A stretch of 64,000 nucleotides of DNA, from contig NC_135250.1 in the NCBI RefSeq assembly GCF_964204865.1, positions 22,931,395-22,995,394 on the forward strand, given 5' to 3'. The notes below the pieces were generated by a model. That model worked only from the letters and a program-made list of their open reading frames with translations. It was not told the DNA's origin and did no database searches. This stretch comes from Styela clava (Eukaryota; Chordata; Ascidiacea; Stolidobranchia; Styelidae). Shown one piece after another: positions 18,677 through 30,785 of the stretch. Within the stretch, counting starts at the first letter, position 1, and each line of letters starts with the position of its first letter. Both the position numbers and the translations under genes were made by a program.

Positions 18677-21600
18677 ATGTCTAATTTTTTAAACCCGGAA
18701 GCTTGTAAAATATTTTCAATATTTCTTTTTTGTATTTTTGCAAATATTGTTGAGTCTGGAGCTACAAAAGGACAATATGAAGTCTTGCTGTACAGACAAA
18801 GTAAGTCCTTAATCTGGTGAAACTTGACATATCATGATATGTAGTGCAAATCTATTGATATATACATATAGAGGCAATTTGGTTGTTCCAATTTGCTGCT
18901 AGAATCGAAGCATTTTCGAAAAAATACGTAGATCATCTCATATGCCAGTATATGAAATTACTTATGTGCGCTGCGCAGTTTTGTTTTCCATGTGACTTGT
19001 ATACATTTATCCAGATATGTCTTTTTGTAAATTTATCCTCGAGTTGTTTTTCTTTTTTTATTCTAATATATGATTTTAGTAAAGTTGCGTTTGATGCGAA
19101 GTTTTTCAATAATTGAAAAGTCAAAATATGTTCACCATAACGACTATTGCATAGTCAATGTTTGTAGCAAATGTAGTTATTTTTTACACTGAACCAATAA
19201 CAGCGCTTTAGGTGTTGCTGCTTGAAGACCTAACAAGGTCCCTCGCGACTCCTGTGCACAACTAACATTATTGGACACGTAGTGGACATAACGATCGTTT
19301 CAATATTATGTTGTTGTTGTTCTTGTTGTTCTTGTTGTTGTTCTTGTTCTTTGACACGTTTTTAAAAAGTCGCTTTTCTCTTCGAATACTGGACCAATTG
19401 CTTTGAAATTTTCAGTGGTTGAAGATAAAATTTTTCTCCAGAAGGCTATTACTTTTTTTTTCGCTATGACGTCATCAAAATTATTGCCATTGGGTGGCGC
19501 TACGTGTCCATATATTTGAGCATAGCTCTCTTGTTATTATATTTATTTCCTGTACCAATTTTTTGTGCACTGGTTGTTTTTTGTGACGACGAGTAAATGA
19601 TTGATTGATTTAGCAAACTGCAAGTCGCAGCGTGGTTTCATTTTTGCGCGAACGTTGACTTATAGCTTGTTAAAATGCTTCAAAAAAAGTAGTTATTGAC
19701 AGGTCTGGTACAGCATTTATCGTGAAGCTAATTCTAGGTCTAATTTTAGGTGATTTGTCGGTTACATTATTTTGGGATCTTGACTATTTGCATGAGAAGA
19801 TTAATTTTTCTTTGCAATTGAGTGGAAATATATTTGATCAAAACTCCGAGCGTTTGGTTGGGTTTGGAATGTCCGATGGGGGCGCAGTCACAAATGCTGA
19901 TTTTGTTATGATAAAGTATACAGAGGACGGAGTTTCGATTCAGGTAATTCTACGTTCACAGCTTATAATTTTGTTTGAAAAATAGCTTACTTACATTTGC
20001 ATATTTTTAAACGCAGGATTCGTGGTCTGATAACAATGGCTTGATTCACGAGGATAATGCACAAGACTATTTTTTAACCGAATATGATGTCACTGCAGAC
20101 CTAATTACTATAGACTTCTGGAGATATTTCCAGACATTTGACGAACACGACTACCAGCTGGATAATGGAACAACACATTTAATTTGTTTAATTGAATCAA
20201 GTACAGGTTAGCTGTGTAACAAGATAAAACGGCCAACGTGAAGTGTGTTTTGAAATTATTTTTTATATTTCATGTCTACGCAAACGAATGAGATTTGACG
20301 TATGCGACGTTATCTTATGACATTGCTAATGTAAAAGTGTGAAATGAACGTCTACCTGCGCACTTGTCGGTTACTGTGACTACCTGCGTTGACAGCCAGA
20401 ATAGCGCCAGGCAATTTGTTTTTGCCCAACTAGAAGTCATTGCGCGAGGTAAAACCAAGCAGCGGTTTGGTAACTGCAATTTCATTCATTCGGAAACAAG
20501 ATTGCTTTATGAATCTCAATATAAACATATTTTACCGTGATTCAGACTATTTAAATGAGATATACTCGTGAACTAATTTACAATTGCTTTCAGGTGACGG
20601 CACAGGTCCACCAGCAGACAACGAAATTTTACCCGACCTTTTGGAATTTTTACTTAAGTTGGCCTACAAAATCAATGCACGCAAAATGAAATCGAAATTT
20701 GTCGAAGCCCAGCTTCTGAAACCACAAATTCCAGGCTCCTACTTTCGTAACAAAGATGACGGAGAAATACTCAATTTCAGCATTTTACAATCAAACCTAA
20801 CTATACCCGCTGAGGAGACAACCTATTGGTGGTCAATTCATATGTTGCCAGATTCAATAACAGAGAAAGTTCATGGAATTGGGTTTGGTGGAGATATTCC
20901 TGAAGATAGTATCAATTTAATTCATCATATCATGGTAAGTTCAATATATGAATATATTACGTTACAACGCTGCACCTGCAATTGAGCCCAGACAAAATAG
21001 CCATCAGTGCATGCTGGGACGAAGTTTTATGTCTGGTGAAAAATTATGCTTGTACTACTTTTTTACTTCAGGTTTTTTCTTGTGATGCTAAAGATGGAAA
21101 TGTTACGGAATACAGCGGACCTTCTACAGCTATCAACATACCTGATGATGTCAAAAGGTGCGACCACGTGATGGCAGCTTGGGCCAAAGGAGCTGATGTA
21201 TGTCAATAGAAAGATGTTTAATAATTTTATTTTTGATAAATATATATATGTATCAAAAATGGATGTGTGTTTTATGTAACAACGATTATACTGGTATGCC
21301 ATAATAGATAATGCCAATATAAATAGTGTTGTTCAGATAGTGTTTCTCGTCAAAATAATTAGGATGAAACTTTTGCACTTACCCTTTTCTATGTTTTGTT
21401 CTGGATTGATTTTTGCTAAAATAATACTGAATTCGCAACGGAATTACAGATCATATGGTATCCGAAAGAAGCAGGGATACCTTTAGGAGAACCTAGACAA
21501 TCAAGATTCGTCAGATTAGAAGTTCACTACAACAACCCTGCAAGAATAAAAGGCGTCGTTGATAATTCTGGGATCAAATTTTTCTACACAAAAAACTTGA

Positions 21601-23263
21601 GAGAATATGATTCGGGAATCCTCGAAGTTGGAGTAACATATAACGACAACCTTGCGATACCCCCTGGTCGCAAAGATTTTACTCTGTCGGGGATATGTCC
21701 TCAGCAATGCACTTCTGAGGTATATGAATATATTTTTAATTCATGTTAACCAATGCTTTGTCATTGATAAATAACAGTATCTTTGAAATTATCAGGGAAT
21801 ATCACAAGGTGGGATAAATATCTTTGCATCGCAATTACATACACATTTGGCCGGTAGAAAAGTATGGGTATCACATGTCAGGAATGGCAAACGACTGTCA
21901 GAAATAAACAGAGACGATCATTATTCAACTTTCTTTGAAGAAATAAGATATGTTTATCCTTCAATCAAAGTTATGTCTGTAAGTAGCTTAACGAGGCAAG
22001 TAGAACAAATAAGTATTTCAAAATTTTGAATTCGACTCCAATGAAAACTTCCCAAACTTCGACTCCACAGCCTGGTTTATACCCCACAATGGATACACCA
22101 TGCAGAGTTTCTCTCATTTTTGTGTGAGTATAAATGGTGCTGTAGTTCGTTACATATCCAATTTATATATTTCATCTTGAGAGTCTTATTCAAATATATT
22201 ATTTACATAACAATATTCTCGGCTTGGCATTGGAATGAAACACGGCCTGATTTTAATAAAAGTCGTTTCTCCGTGAAATGGTCTATCTGTATGTTTTTCA
22301 TATGATATATAAATATAAACATATTAATCAATTTGTCGAGGAACATGTGTTCTTGCAAGCCGCATGACTTGCACAGTTATAAGGCTCTGTGCTTTTCAAC
22401 ATAATTTTCCTGGCTTACAAAATCTGTTTATCCCCGTGTGATGTAATTGTATTTTATTCATATTTTATATTTTCCACCAATAGGGCGACTCTTTGGTAAC
22501 ATATTGTTCTTATGACACGTCAAATAAAGCGAATGTCACGTTTAGTGGATTAGGATTATTGGATGAAATGTGCGTCAGTTATCTTCATTATTTTCCGCTT
22601 ACGTCGCTAGAGGTCTGCAAAAGTTCAACGTCAACACGGTCTCTGGCAAAGTTTTTCCTGTTAGAAAACTTGTAAGATATTTCTTTTCTATAGTTGCTTC
22701 AGTAAGAGAACTATTCAAATTTTTTATTTTATTTTTTATTGATGCTACTTCCAATATGTTCTGTTTTAATATTCTTTTAATCTACTGTTATGTTTCGAGT
22801 ACTTTCGGTTTGGCTGAACGTCTTGGAAGGTAGGTTCCTGCGTCTTTTTATTTACGCTTTAGCCATTTATAACCAAATTATGATCAAACTATCGGCCGGA
22901 TATTAACGAATTAATATTTTTCTAAATGAAGTATAAATTTGACATCGCGTTTATATTTCGATAATGTATCTGAAAATTTGTCCAGTGTGTGATGAGTAAA
23001 AAATTATGCCCCGATGAAAATTATTAATGGCATAAATGTTTTAAATACGTGAAAACGCCCAACCTTTTTTTTTTAGATTGAAGGGCGTTCCAGAGCACAT
23101 CAGTCTAGGTAATTACCCAGCAAATTTTATTCAAATGAACTGGGACAACGCAACCTCTGACGAATTAGAGAGACTGTACGAAACAGCTCGACAAGACGTG
23201 GAATGCCTGCAGCACAATGGATCTCCATTTGAAGGAGAATGGCATGATGTAACCGTAAATTAA
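18677..23263 (+). CDS. MOXD1: DBH-like copper type II ascorbate-dependent monooxygenase (MOXD1 family), nine exons
   Basis: Family members hydroxylate small molecules with two copper ions, ascorbate and O2 in the secretory pathway; the substrate of MOXD1-type enzymes is uncertain. Exons: 18677-18800, 19750-19943, 20017-20206, 20594-20934, 21072-21197, 21450-21719, 21796-21978, 22484-22671 and 23077-23263. All junctions are GT..AG with consistent phase, giving 600 residues (human MOXD1 is about 613). Exon 1 has a signal peptide (IFSIFLFCIFANIVESGA). Exons 2-3 form the DOMON domain (LFWDLDY.., LVGFGMSDGG..ADFVMIKY). The catalytic halves carry all copper ligands: HH in INLIHHIM, H in LEVHYNNP, HxH in SQLHTHLAG and M in DEMCVSYLHYFP. 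The family cysteine after TTYW is W here (TTYWWSIH). The tail ends HDVTVN with no membrane anchor or ER-retention signal, suggesting secretion. AATAAA at 23358-23363. DBH itself cannot be excluded as the closest relative. Confidence 0.92.
19271..19534. repeat. Dispersed repeat family B, copy 2, in the monooxygenase gene's first intron
   Basis: Nearly the same as 9451-9695 from TTGGACACGT to GAGCATAGCTCTCTTGTT. It differs in carrying an expanded TTGTTGTTCTTGTTG microsatellite at about 19310-19352. Confidence 0.75.
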
Positions 23264-23357
23264 TCTTTCACAATACACCGACTTCCAGCCTTCTTATTAT
23301 AGACTAAAACGACTCTTTTGTCCTTTATTTGGAAATTATTCTAAATAACATAGCACA

Positions 23358-23363
23358 AATAAA
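23358..23363 (+). terminator. Polyadenylation signal of the monooxygenase gene
   Basis: AATAAA 95 bases after the stop codon in the context CACAAATAAAATATACC. Confidence 0.6.
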
Positions 23364-23523
23364 ATATACCTGGAATAAACGGAGTATTCGATTAAAATGT
23401 TTGCACCATGGATTCTAGGTACAGACGTGTTTGAGGTTGTTGCGTTGTGATCCTCACAACAGTAACGTGATGTAGTATTATCAACATCTAGCGGTGTTTG
23501 GTGTTTATTAATGTAAGATCAAA

Positions 23524-23736
23524 GGCGCTCCAGAAGTGTATGTACCAATATGGAGGTAAATAATTTTGTTCGCCTACATTACAGCAAGTTGTGTAAAAGG
23601 ATGGAAGCCTATGTGCAGGGGGTATATTCACTTGGCTAAAATAGACAGTACCGAACTCGTAATCGAACTAAAATAAAGAAAATCAGAACAAAATTATGGC
23701 CTAACCCTAACCTGGTACGAACACTGCGGGAGTACC
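23524..23736 (+). repeat. MITE family A, copy 3
   Basis: GGCGCTCCAGAAGTGTATGT to CACTGCGGGAGTACC, 213 bp. It contains the full core CAGGGGGTATATTCACTTGG and the telomere-like CCTAACCCTAACCTGG. Confidence 0.8.
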
Positions 23737-26700
23737 AAATCAAATACTTGAAATGAGTTTTTGTCCCAAAGTATTCTTTTGATAAGATATACCATGTGCA
23801 ATGGACGAAATTCGGTATGATAGCATGATCTTGCGTGCCCAGTAGTTTTCTTCGAATTCTACATGCCTGGACGCGAATACCTCAACACTGCCAAATTTTT
23901 TAATCTCTTTTTGAATATTCCAGAATAATTTTTTATAAACCGATTCCACGGAAGTTTTTCTTCACAAGTTATGGTTGATTGATGCGAGACATCACGGGTG
24001 ACTGAAATGCCCGGGTCACGTACCTGCATATTAGCAGCACGCATCCGAACGTGCCAAATCATTACGAACGTGCCATTATCATAGCAGCGAGCCGTCATTT
24101 TTAGGCAATTTACAGCAATTTAATTTCCCCATCATACATAGTTAAATATGGTAAGGTACAGTAATTATTGAAAACGACATAGTATAATTACACTCATTAT
24201 TTACAATATATATTTTCACACTCAAGCAACTATCAAAGTCCTGCGATATCTTAAAATTTCCTTTCCGTTTTGTAAATTAATTAAGGTGTCGTAAGATATA
24301 TAGCATTCTCATGTCTCACATTTTGCTACATTCTATAATACAAGATGTAATATTAGATTTTGGTATTGGATAATATTTTAGTTTATGAGATTGATCAAAA
24401 CATTCCCAACATCGATTTTCTTCTCCATTGAGCCGTTTTAGTTATCGTCACGCAAATGATTCATAATTTACGTCAATGTGCTCATAATTATGACGAAATT
24501 GTTTGAGAGTTTGGGCAGTGTTTTGTTTCACCATTGATGACTACAATTGTCATATTTATGGAAACACACAGTCGTTATTAGTGTCTGTAGATAATAAAGT
24601 ATACATTTATGCAAATCTCTGGAGTCTCGATAGTGACGAATGTTTGTGATCAATCCATTTCTGGGGGCTGCTTTTGAATTTCACACAGTCTATAAAAAAT
24701 TGACTACTACGTGATCATGACGTAAGCAATGTATTGTTTGTATTTTCACCCCAATGCTATTTGATTCAGATATTCATTTTCATCGTGCAAGAATCGATTT
24801 AAAGCAATTAACACATGTATATACATATAATAAATAAATAAATAAATGGGAATTCAATCAGCATATACAGCGAAGAAACAACTTTATCGGAAATTAACTT
24901 AAAATACACAATCATGAAAAGAACAATAGATTATTAGTGATCGAGATCAGTGTGGTAGCAGTTTTACTCTTTGTTTACTAGTATTTTACCTAGAAATCGA
25001 AAAACTGCCTCGATTTTCTTTTCCTTTACAACTATATTATTGTGCACCGAACGGGTTAAAATTGGAAACTACAAACCAAATAAATACAGAAAAGAACATT
25101 TTGGGGTCAAAAAACCCACCGGCAGCAGGCATTATATATTTAGACTGCTAGGTCTTTATATCCATGTTTTAGACATGGCACGTAGCTCCAGATGTAATGT
25201 TTTGATAACATGCCCAACTTTCTCACCCTTTATAGAATGTGGGGAATTCCAGATTAAATGCTGACGACACTATTTTTTCAGGAGCCCCATACATTATAAT
25301 ACGGTATGTTACTTTAACGAGAGAATCGGGTAAATCAAGAAATACGTATATATTTAAAAATATATATGAAGGATATTTACTTTCGACTCATTTGATTTTC
25401 CCGGCGTATGCGAAATTCCCCCAAAAGTTTTTTTTATTTAGACACGCTATAAACCTGAAGCTCGTTGAATAAAGTAAACATAAATTGTATTGAAACGAGA
25501 ATTTGCTGTCGCCATTAATAGATTGTTGATTCATTGCAACGTGATATTTTTGAAGAAAGCCCAATTTTGAGCGGGATGGAAAAATAATAATAAGCTGTAA
25601 CTAATAAGCTGCTTTGCATGCTAAAATGAATTCGAGAACATAATAACCATTCGGATATCTACAAAGCGGCGGGTATGGCGAGGGCTGAAGCTGCCCACCA
25701 CAATTTTAATGCCGTCACCAATGAATTGTTTTCATCACTATCAAATTACTCTTAACTTAGACAAGCGTGGGCGATCCTGTCGACCCACGCTTTAATTTTT
25801 CTCAGTCATGTGAATATTTGCGTCGTAGCATCATTCTTCAAGGTATGCTTTGTTAAATTGATTTGGTCTAAATTTTTTGCTGAAAGTGGTGACTTGGATT
25901 CGAGTTTCACGTCGACCGATATCCCCACCTTTCTGTCACAACATTAAATCTAAATGTTGTTGTTAGAAGTTTTTTTTTTAATAGATTTACCACCGCAAAC
26001 TATTTTGAGAAATGCCACATTGAAACACAAGTGAGTAAACTCATCCAAATGTTATCCCTGTCGATGAGCTAATTTCTCCTCAAATCCATTCTTCAAGAAA
26101 TTTATCGTATATAAATAAATACTATATTGAAAGTTTAATAAATAAAAAAGCATAAAAATAGCAATTATCACAGGTAAAATAATTCGAAAATTTGATATCA
26201 ATCCAGGCTTAATGAAAACACAAATGACAAAAATTTTGAAGAGAATGTTTTTAAAACTTAGAATCTTATGTGCATACATTATAAATAGAATTTGATATTT
26301 ATATTTGAGCTGATACAAAAAAAAATCGTTGCTCCAAACTGACATCGGAATATCTGCAAGAAAATTATTACCCTTTCCAGGGATATAAAAGCATGTGTTG
26401 ATAATGAGAACAGGCAAAGTCTTCTAATAAATACCACAATCCCAAATGAAATAGGGTACAACTCATTTAGTCTCGATAGAATTTGAAGAACCTATCTCAC
26501 GTTACATGACAACGGATACTGAATCAAACTGGGTCAAAGTCTAAAAAAATTGCACAATAGTTGAAACAAGGTAAAGAGTTAAAATTGAGTGAATAACCAA
26601 ATGTTTTTTCTATTTACAGATCTTGGTTGTTTACGGTTGTTTCCACAACAATATCACATTTCTGAGGTCAATTGCATGTAATGAAAGCCTGTGTACGTGC

Positions 26701-27209
26701 GCATTTAACCCCGATTATTTTTTCAAATAATTTGAACTTTTTGCAAGTGGTGGTATTGCTGAGTCACTGTAACATGCTTGTAACGTTACATAGCATGTAA
26801 CGACATAGCTGGCATTCTAATATCCATCTAACCATATTGGGGTTTGGAAACTTTTGTTTCCAGATTTGCTAACTGAAGCGTGAGTGGATAGGCTCTGAAA
26901 TGACATGTCCGAATCGCACGACAATCCCGTCCAATTCATTTACAGTCGACGATAAATTTATACCATGCATAAATATCAATATTTGAAAGTGATTCCACCT
27001 TTACTTATCTGGCATCGGTCTCTGTACAGTTCAACAAAACGAGAGTGTAATACTAATTTCTTGGGCGAATGCCGTACAACGACCGATCAGACTTAGGGAT
27101 GGGGTAAGTACCTAGAACTGTGAGAAGTAAGAAGACTTGTTAATACAGCCAGTTTAACGGGTTGGCTCATCCGATCGACATTGAACAGAATGGGAAATTC
27201 TCGAACTCT
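23737..27209. other. Gene-poor 3.5-kb stretch
   Basis: No gene supported on either strand; ORFs up to 121 codons lack family patterns and are AT-biased. Seen: an (AATA)n run near 24826-24845, and a hairpin at about 25767-25794 in which AAGCGTGGG pairs with CCCACGCTT. Confidence 0.45.
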
Positions 27210-27507
27210 TCATGCAAATGCATTGTTGTCGTCAACGTAGGCATCAGGCACGCATTTGCAGGCAACCGTGACATACGCACGTTCGCGTTTTCCCGTAGTT
27301 CTGTTAAGATAAATTTTCCATTTCTTGATAGGCATTATTGTATAATTGTCCAACGCGTGCATAGTCAATGGATTAATACAGGATCCTCGCCGACATTCTA
27401 CAGACCAATAGAAATTCGGGTCCATATTTTTACAGTTGTATAAATGTACGGTCCACGGAGACACGTTGTCGTTAACGGCACGATCAAAAGCTCGATCCCG
27501 TTGACAC
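27210..27507 (-). CDS. IL17: IL-17-like cytokine 1, last exon (first exon not located)
   Basis: IL-17 family members are secreted cystine-knot-fold cytokines. The exon runs from an acceptor (TTTTGTAG at 27508) to the TGA at 27210-27212; the one leading base completes a codon, then CQRDRAF and NDNVSPW, the IL-17 SPW signature with an N-glycosylation site (NVS). It continues LYNC, VECRRGSCIN, the strand YTIMPIKKWKIY, and AYVTVACKCVPDA, the family C-x-C end. All six cysteines align with those of the neighbour at 30069-30363. The exon encodes about 98 residues, so a short first exon with a signal peptide is expected upstream at higher coordinates. A possible 19-nt linking exon (27616-27634, reading FHTLPG, flanked by CTATTCAG and GTATGT) is compatible in phase but unproven. 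Confidence 0.82.
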
Positions 27508-27634
27508 CTACAAAATAATAATTTTTTTTTAATGTAGAAAACGAAAGATTCAACTTAAATTTGTAAGCAAAATGCCCCATATATATATGGACAATTCTAA
27601 ATATGAACCACATACCCCGGGAGTGTATGGAAGC

Positions 27635-30068
27635 CTGAATAGATAAAAGATTGAGTTACGGAGAAACGACGTTCACAGAGGAGAATTGACAAACGGAACA
27701 CGTGTATTATTGTCGATAGTTAATAACAATACAAAATGCTCACACGTAGGATTTAACTCGAGTTCGCTGTCTGATGGCTATAATACACATGTGTATACCA
27801 TGCTATTTCGAAACTTGAGTGGAATATTGAATAGGTTTTGAAATACAAAATAACTAGGTACGCAGTATCGATGGACGACTATTTTTGAGAAATGTACAAC
27901 AGGTCAGTACCGGGCAAAAGCATTCATTGAGTGGAAATTTACCTACAACACAGGATAAAAATATTTCTTTGATCATATATACATTGGTATGTGACCTTAG
28001 TATGTTTAATAGGCTTGAAGTCAGTTTGAGCGACTGTAACCCTGATGTGCTCTATTTAAAAATCAGATTAAAAGTCAGCATTGGCCTAGACAAAGCCAAA
28101 CAAAAATCCGACATCATTTCTCTTTCATCTATTTCAAAAGTATTGCAACATGTATTCACGAATGACAATTTCATATCCAACTTCAAATATTTGTGTATCA
28201 TAAAACAAATAATATTCTTTAGAATAGTAAAAACTATAATTTGTTTTATTTGCAATTCTTGGGAATTCATTCAATTTCTTGCTCTTTGGTATAAAGTTTG
28301 TCCCGATAACTTTCCATCGGGGACCAATGTCCTCTAAAAAAAAATTACCAGACGTTCTGATAATGTTTATGAATTTATATCTCTCTCATAAAATCACAGT
28401 GATGACAGAATTAAAAAAAACGACCACCCGCTCGTTCATAATTTTCTAGAAAGTTTGCGAATGATTTGAGTGGTTTTCCGTGATCGAAGCATAGTTTTGC
28501 AATTTGCATCGATTCCATATATGGGATACCTACGAGAGTCAGATTTCCCTAAGTTTTTGCCCTTGAACTTTAGCATTAATTGATGGCCCAAGTACGAGGT
28601 AATGAGGGTGTGAGACGAAACAAAAGTAGAACTCACTGCTTTAATTCGGATATTGAAACCATTCCTCCTCTTATTAACGCAGGTAGACAAATTAAAATAA
28701 TTGGTAAACAGATATTTGTTCGCCAGAAAATGACCTGAAATAATGAAAAAAAGTTTAATCAGTGACAGTTAACACGTTTGTCTAACGAATTGTGAATTGC
28801 GGATTCTAGATTTCGATTACATGCTTCGGACAAGCAGTAAGTAAGTCATCAGCTTCAGTTGAAACCGCACGAATAATGGTTCATGAAGACCCCTAACCAC
28901 CAATGTATTATTCAGGAATGAGTTAGTCAGTACCTTACTGAAAAATATTACAGATACAAAACTACCATGAAATACTTGAATCGCGAAATTGTACAATCAA
29001 TAGAGTATAGTATACGGGGTAATTAAAATTTTTTAGTAATAAAACTCTTACCTGCCGGCGCTTCATATTCGAAACGCCAAAAGTCGATGCGCCTGAACCT
29101 CGCTGATATGTCTGAAGTCTTTCGTTCAATCGATTAGATGGATGAGAGTATAGAAGCGACCGCCAACCCAACCAAAACACCAATGAGCTCTTATGACAAA
29201 GGAGCTTACTTTTGTAAGTGAGCGACGTAAGTGATGTAATAGTATTGGGTTACCCCTAATTTATACGACTCGTTTTTCGATGGTGATGCAAGAGAGCACA
29301 TGATTAGACGAATACTTATTGAATACAATTGAATTAAACTTCCAAAAAATGCAAGAAACTACATTCTAAATATAAAAGACTAATCCGGCGCCCGATATAG
29401 CAAAGGGATAATTTTAGCCCATTGTTTCAAGTACTAAATTATACTCGTCTATTTTTAGTATTCCCCAAATAGCTTCTATTGCGAAGTTTTCCGTTAGAAT
29501 TAGTTTGTGAAAACTATCGTATGACAATGCTCTGTTTCCCAGACAAATTTAGGAAATAATGAATCACACTCAACAACTATTAATTTTATATAAATTTAAT
29601 ATGTGCACGCTGATAGATATAAATATGTATAAAATAAAACATATTTCAATTATATTATTAAGCTAAAAAGCAATATATGATTTTTGTAAGATAGAGATAG
29701 CAAATATAGGAATATATGAAAGATAAAATAATTTTAATAAACAAAAAAGCAAATAGCACGTGAAATAAAACAATTGAATGAAAAATCCCATTGAAGGTGA
29801 AAGTGCACAAATTCCTATTAAAATGATGACGTTTTTAGGTGCGTGCTAAATTTAACATAATTTTCAGTTATTTAGCTAATAAATGAATAGACAATTTTAT
29901 TGAACTTATTGAATATATTATACAGGTAATTACGATACCTACACTTATACAACATTTTGTATGATTGCCTATAATATTTGCACAATAAATATTGCAAGTG
30001 TTGGAATATGGCTGTTGCTACCTAAAACAGGGTAAAATTTCCACGATGTCTTTGTTGCATTTTAAGGT
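27635..30068. other. Region between the two IL-17-like genes
   Basis: Should contain the promoter and first exon of IL-17-like 1, which I could not fix. A strong donor on the minus strand (GGCAG|GTAAGA at about 29051) ends a stretch with a short ATG frame (MKRRQ) that could be a 5' exon. Below 29900 the sequence is AT-rich and featureless. Confidence 0.35.
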
Positions 30069-30785
30069 TTAGTCCAGCCTACGAACATTTGCGTTGGGAA
30101 CACATTTGCACGCAATATTCACGTATACATATATTGTTTTTCCAGTATGACCTAACTTAATTTTTTTAAGTTTTCGTACAGGCAGAATCGTATATCCGCG
30201 TAGAATCTGAGATGTTCGGCTGTTAATGCAATGTCCACCATGAGTTTTTCGACACTCTACTGATTTTAAATATTCCGGAAAAGTGTGTCGACATTTATAT
30301 GTGTATTCTACCCACGGAGAAACGCTATCGTTGAAGTCAATTCCGCCGAATACCCGTCTGCATCTGCCAAGCAAACATATCAGAATATTATTATTTTTTG
30401 TTAAAAGCACGACGAATCCAATAAAGTTAGAAAATTGGTTATAGCAGTGTCAAATATTCGAATAAACACTAGTTCATACTATAAAACTTTTACCTACATC
30501 TTACACTTTCTACAAAACAAATAATATCCTTTTTGACACATGAAATAATTTTAACGATCCGTTCAGACTCAATTTTTACTTACGCCATAATAATATTGTA
30601 CCAAATACGCTTCAAATTTTTCTATTCAATCAATATTAACATTATCAAGAATTTACTAAGGCTTTAAACGCCCATAACAAAAAAAATAATACTCACATTT
30701 TCAACTGCGATATATGAGGTAACGATAGTGTTTCTTGCGACAACAGTAAAAAGAGAAGCAATGAAACAATTATACTATTCTGCAT
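30069..30785 (-). CDS. IL17: IL-17-like cytokine 2 (two exons, complete)
   Basis: Two exons on the minus strand: 30697-30785 (ATG at 30785) and 30069-30363, donor AAAAT|GTGAGT, acceptor GGCAG, joined in phase 2; 127 residues. Exon 1 encodes a clear signal peptide, MQNSIIVSLLLFLLLSQETLS. Exon 2 has CRRVFGG, NDSVSPW, YTYKC, KSVECRKTHGGHCIN, YTILPVRKLKK and YVNIACKCVPNA: the SPW motif and six cysteines in the IL-17 pattern. It is short for the family because there is almost no N-terminal extension. It lies 2.6 kb upstream of IL-17-like 1 in the same orientation, and the shared intron position right before the first cysteine supports tandem duplication. Receptor and inducer are unknown. Confidence 0.88.

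Noticed and set aside
26052-26417. 121-codon minus-strand hydrophobic frame
   Set aside because: Strong AT-driven Ile/Phe/Leu/Lys composition without splice links or family resemblance.
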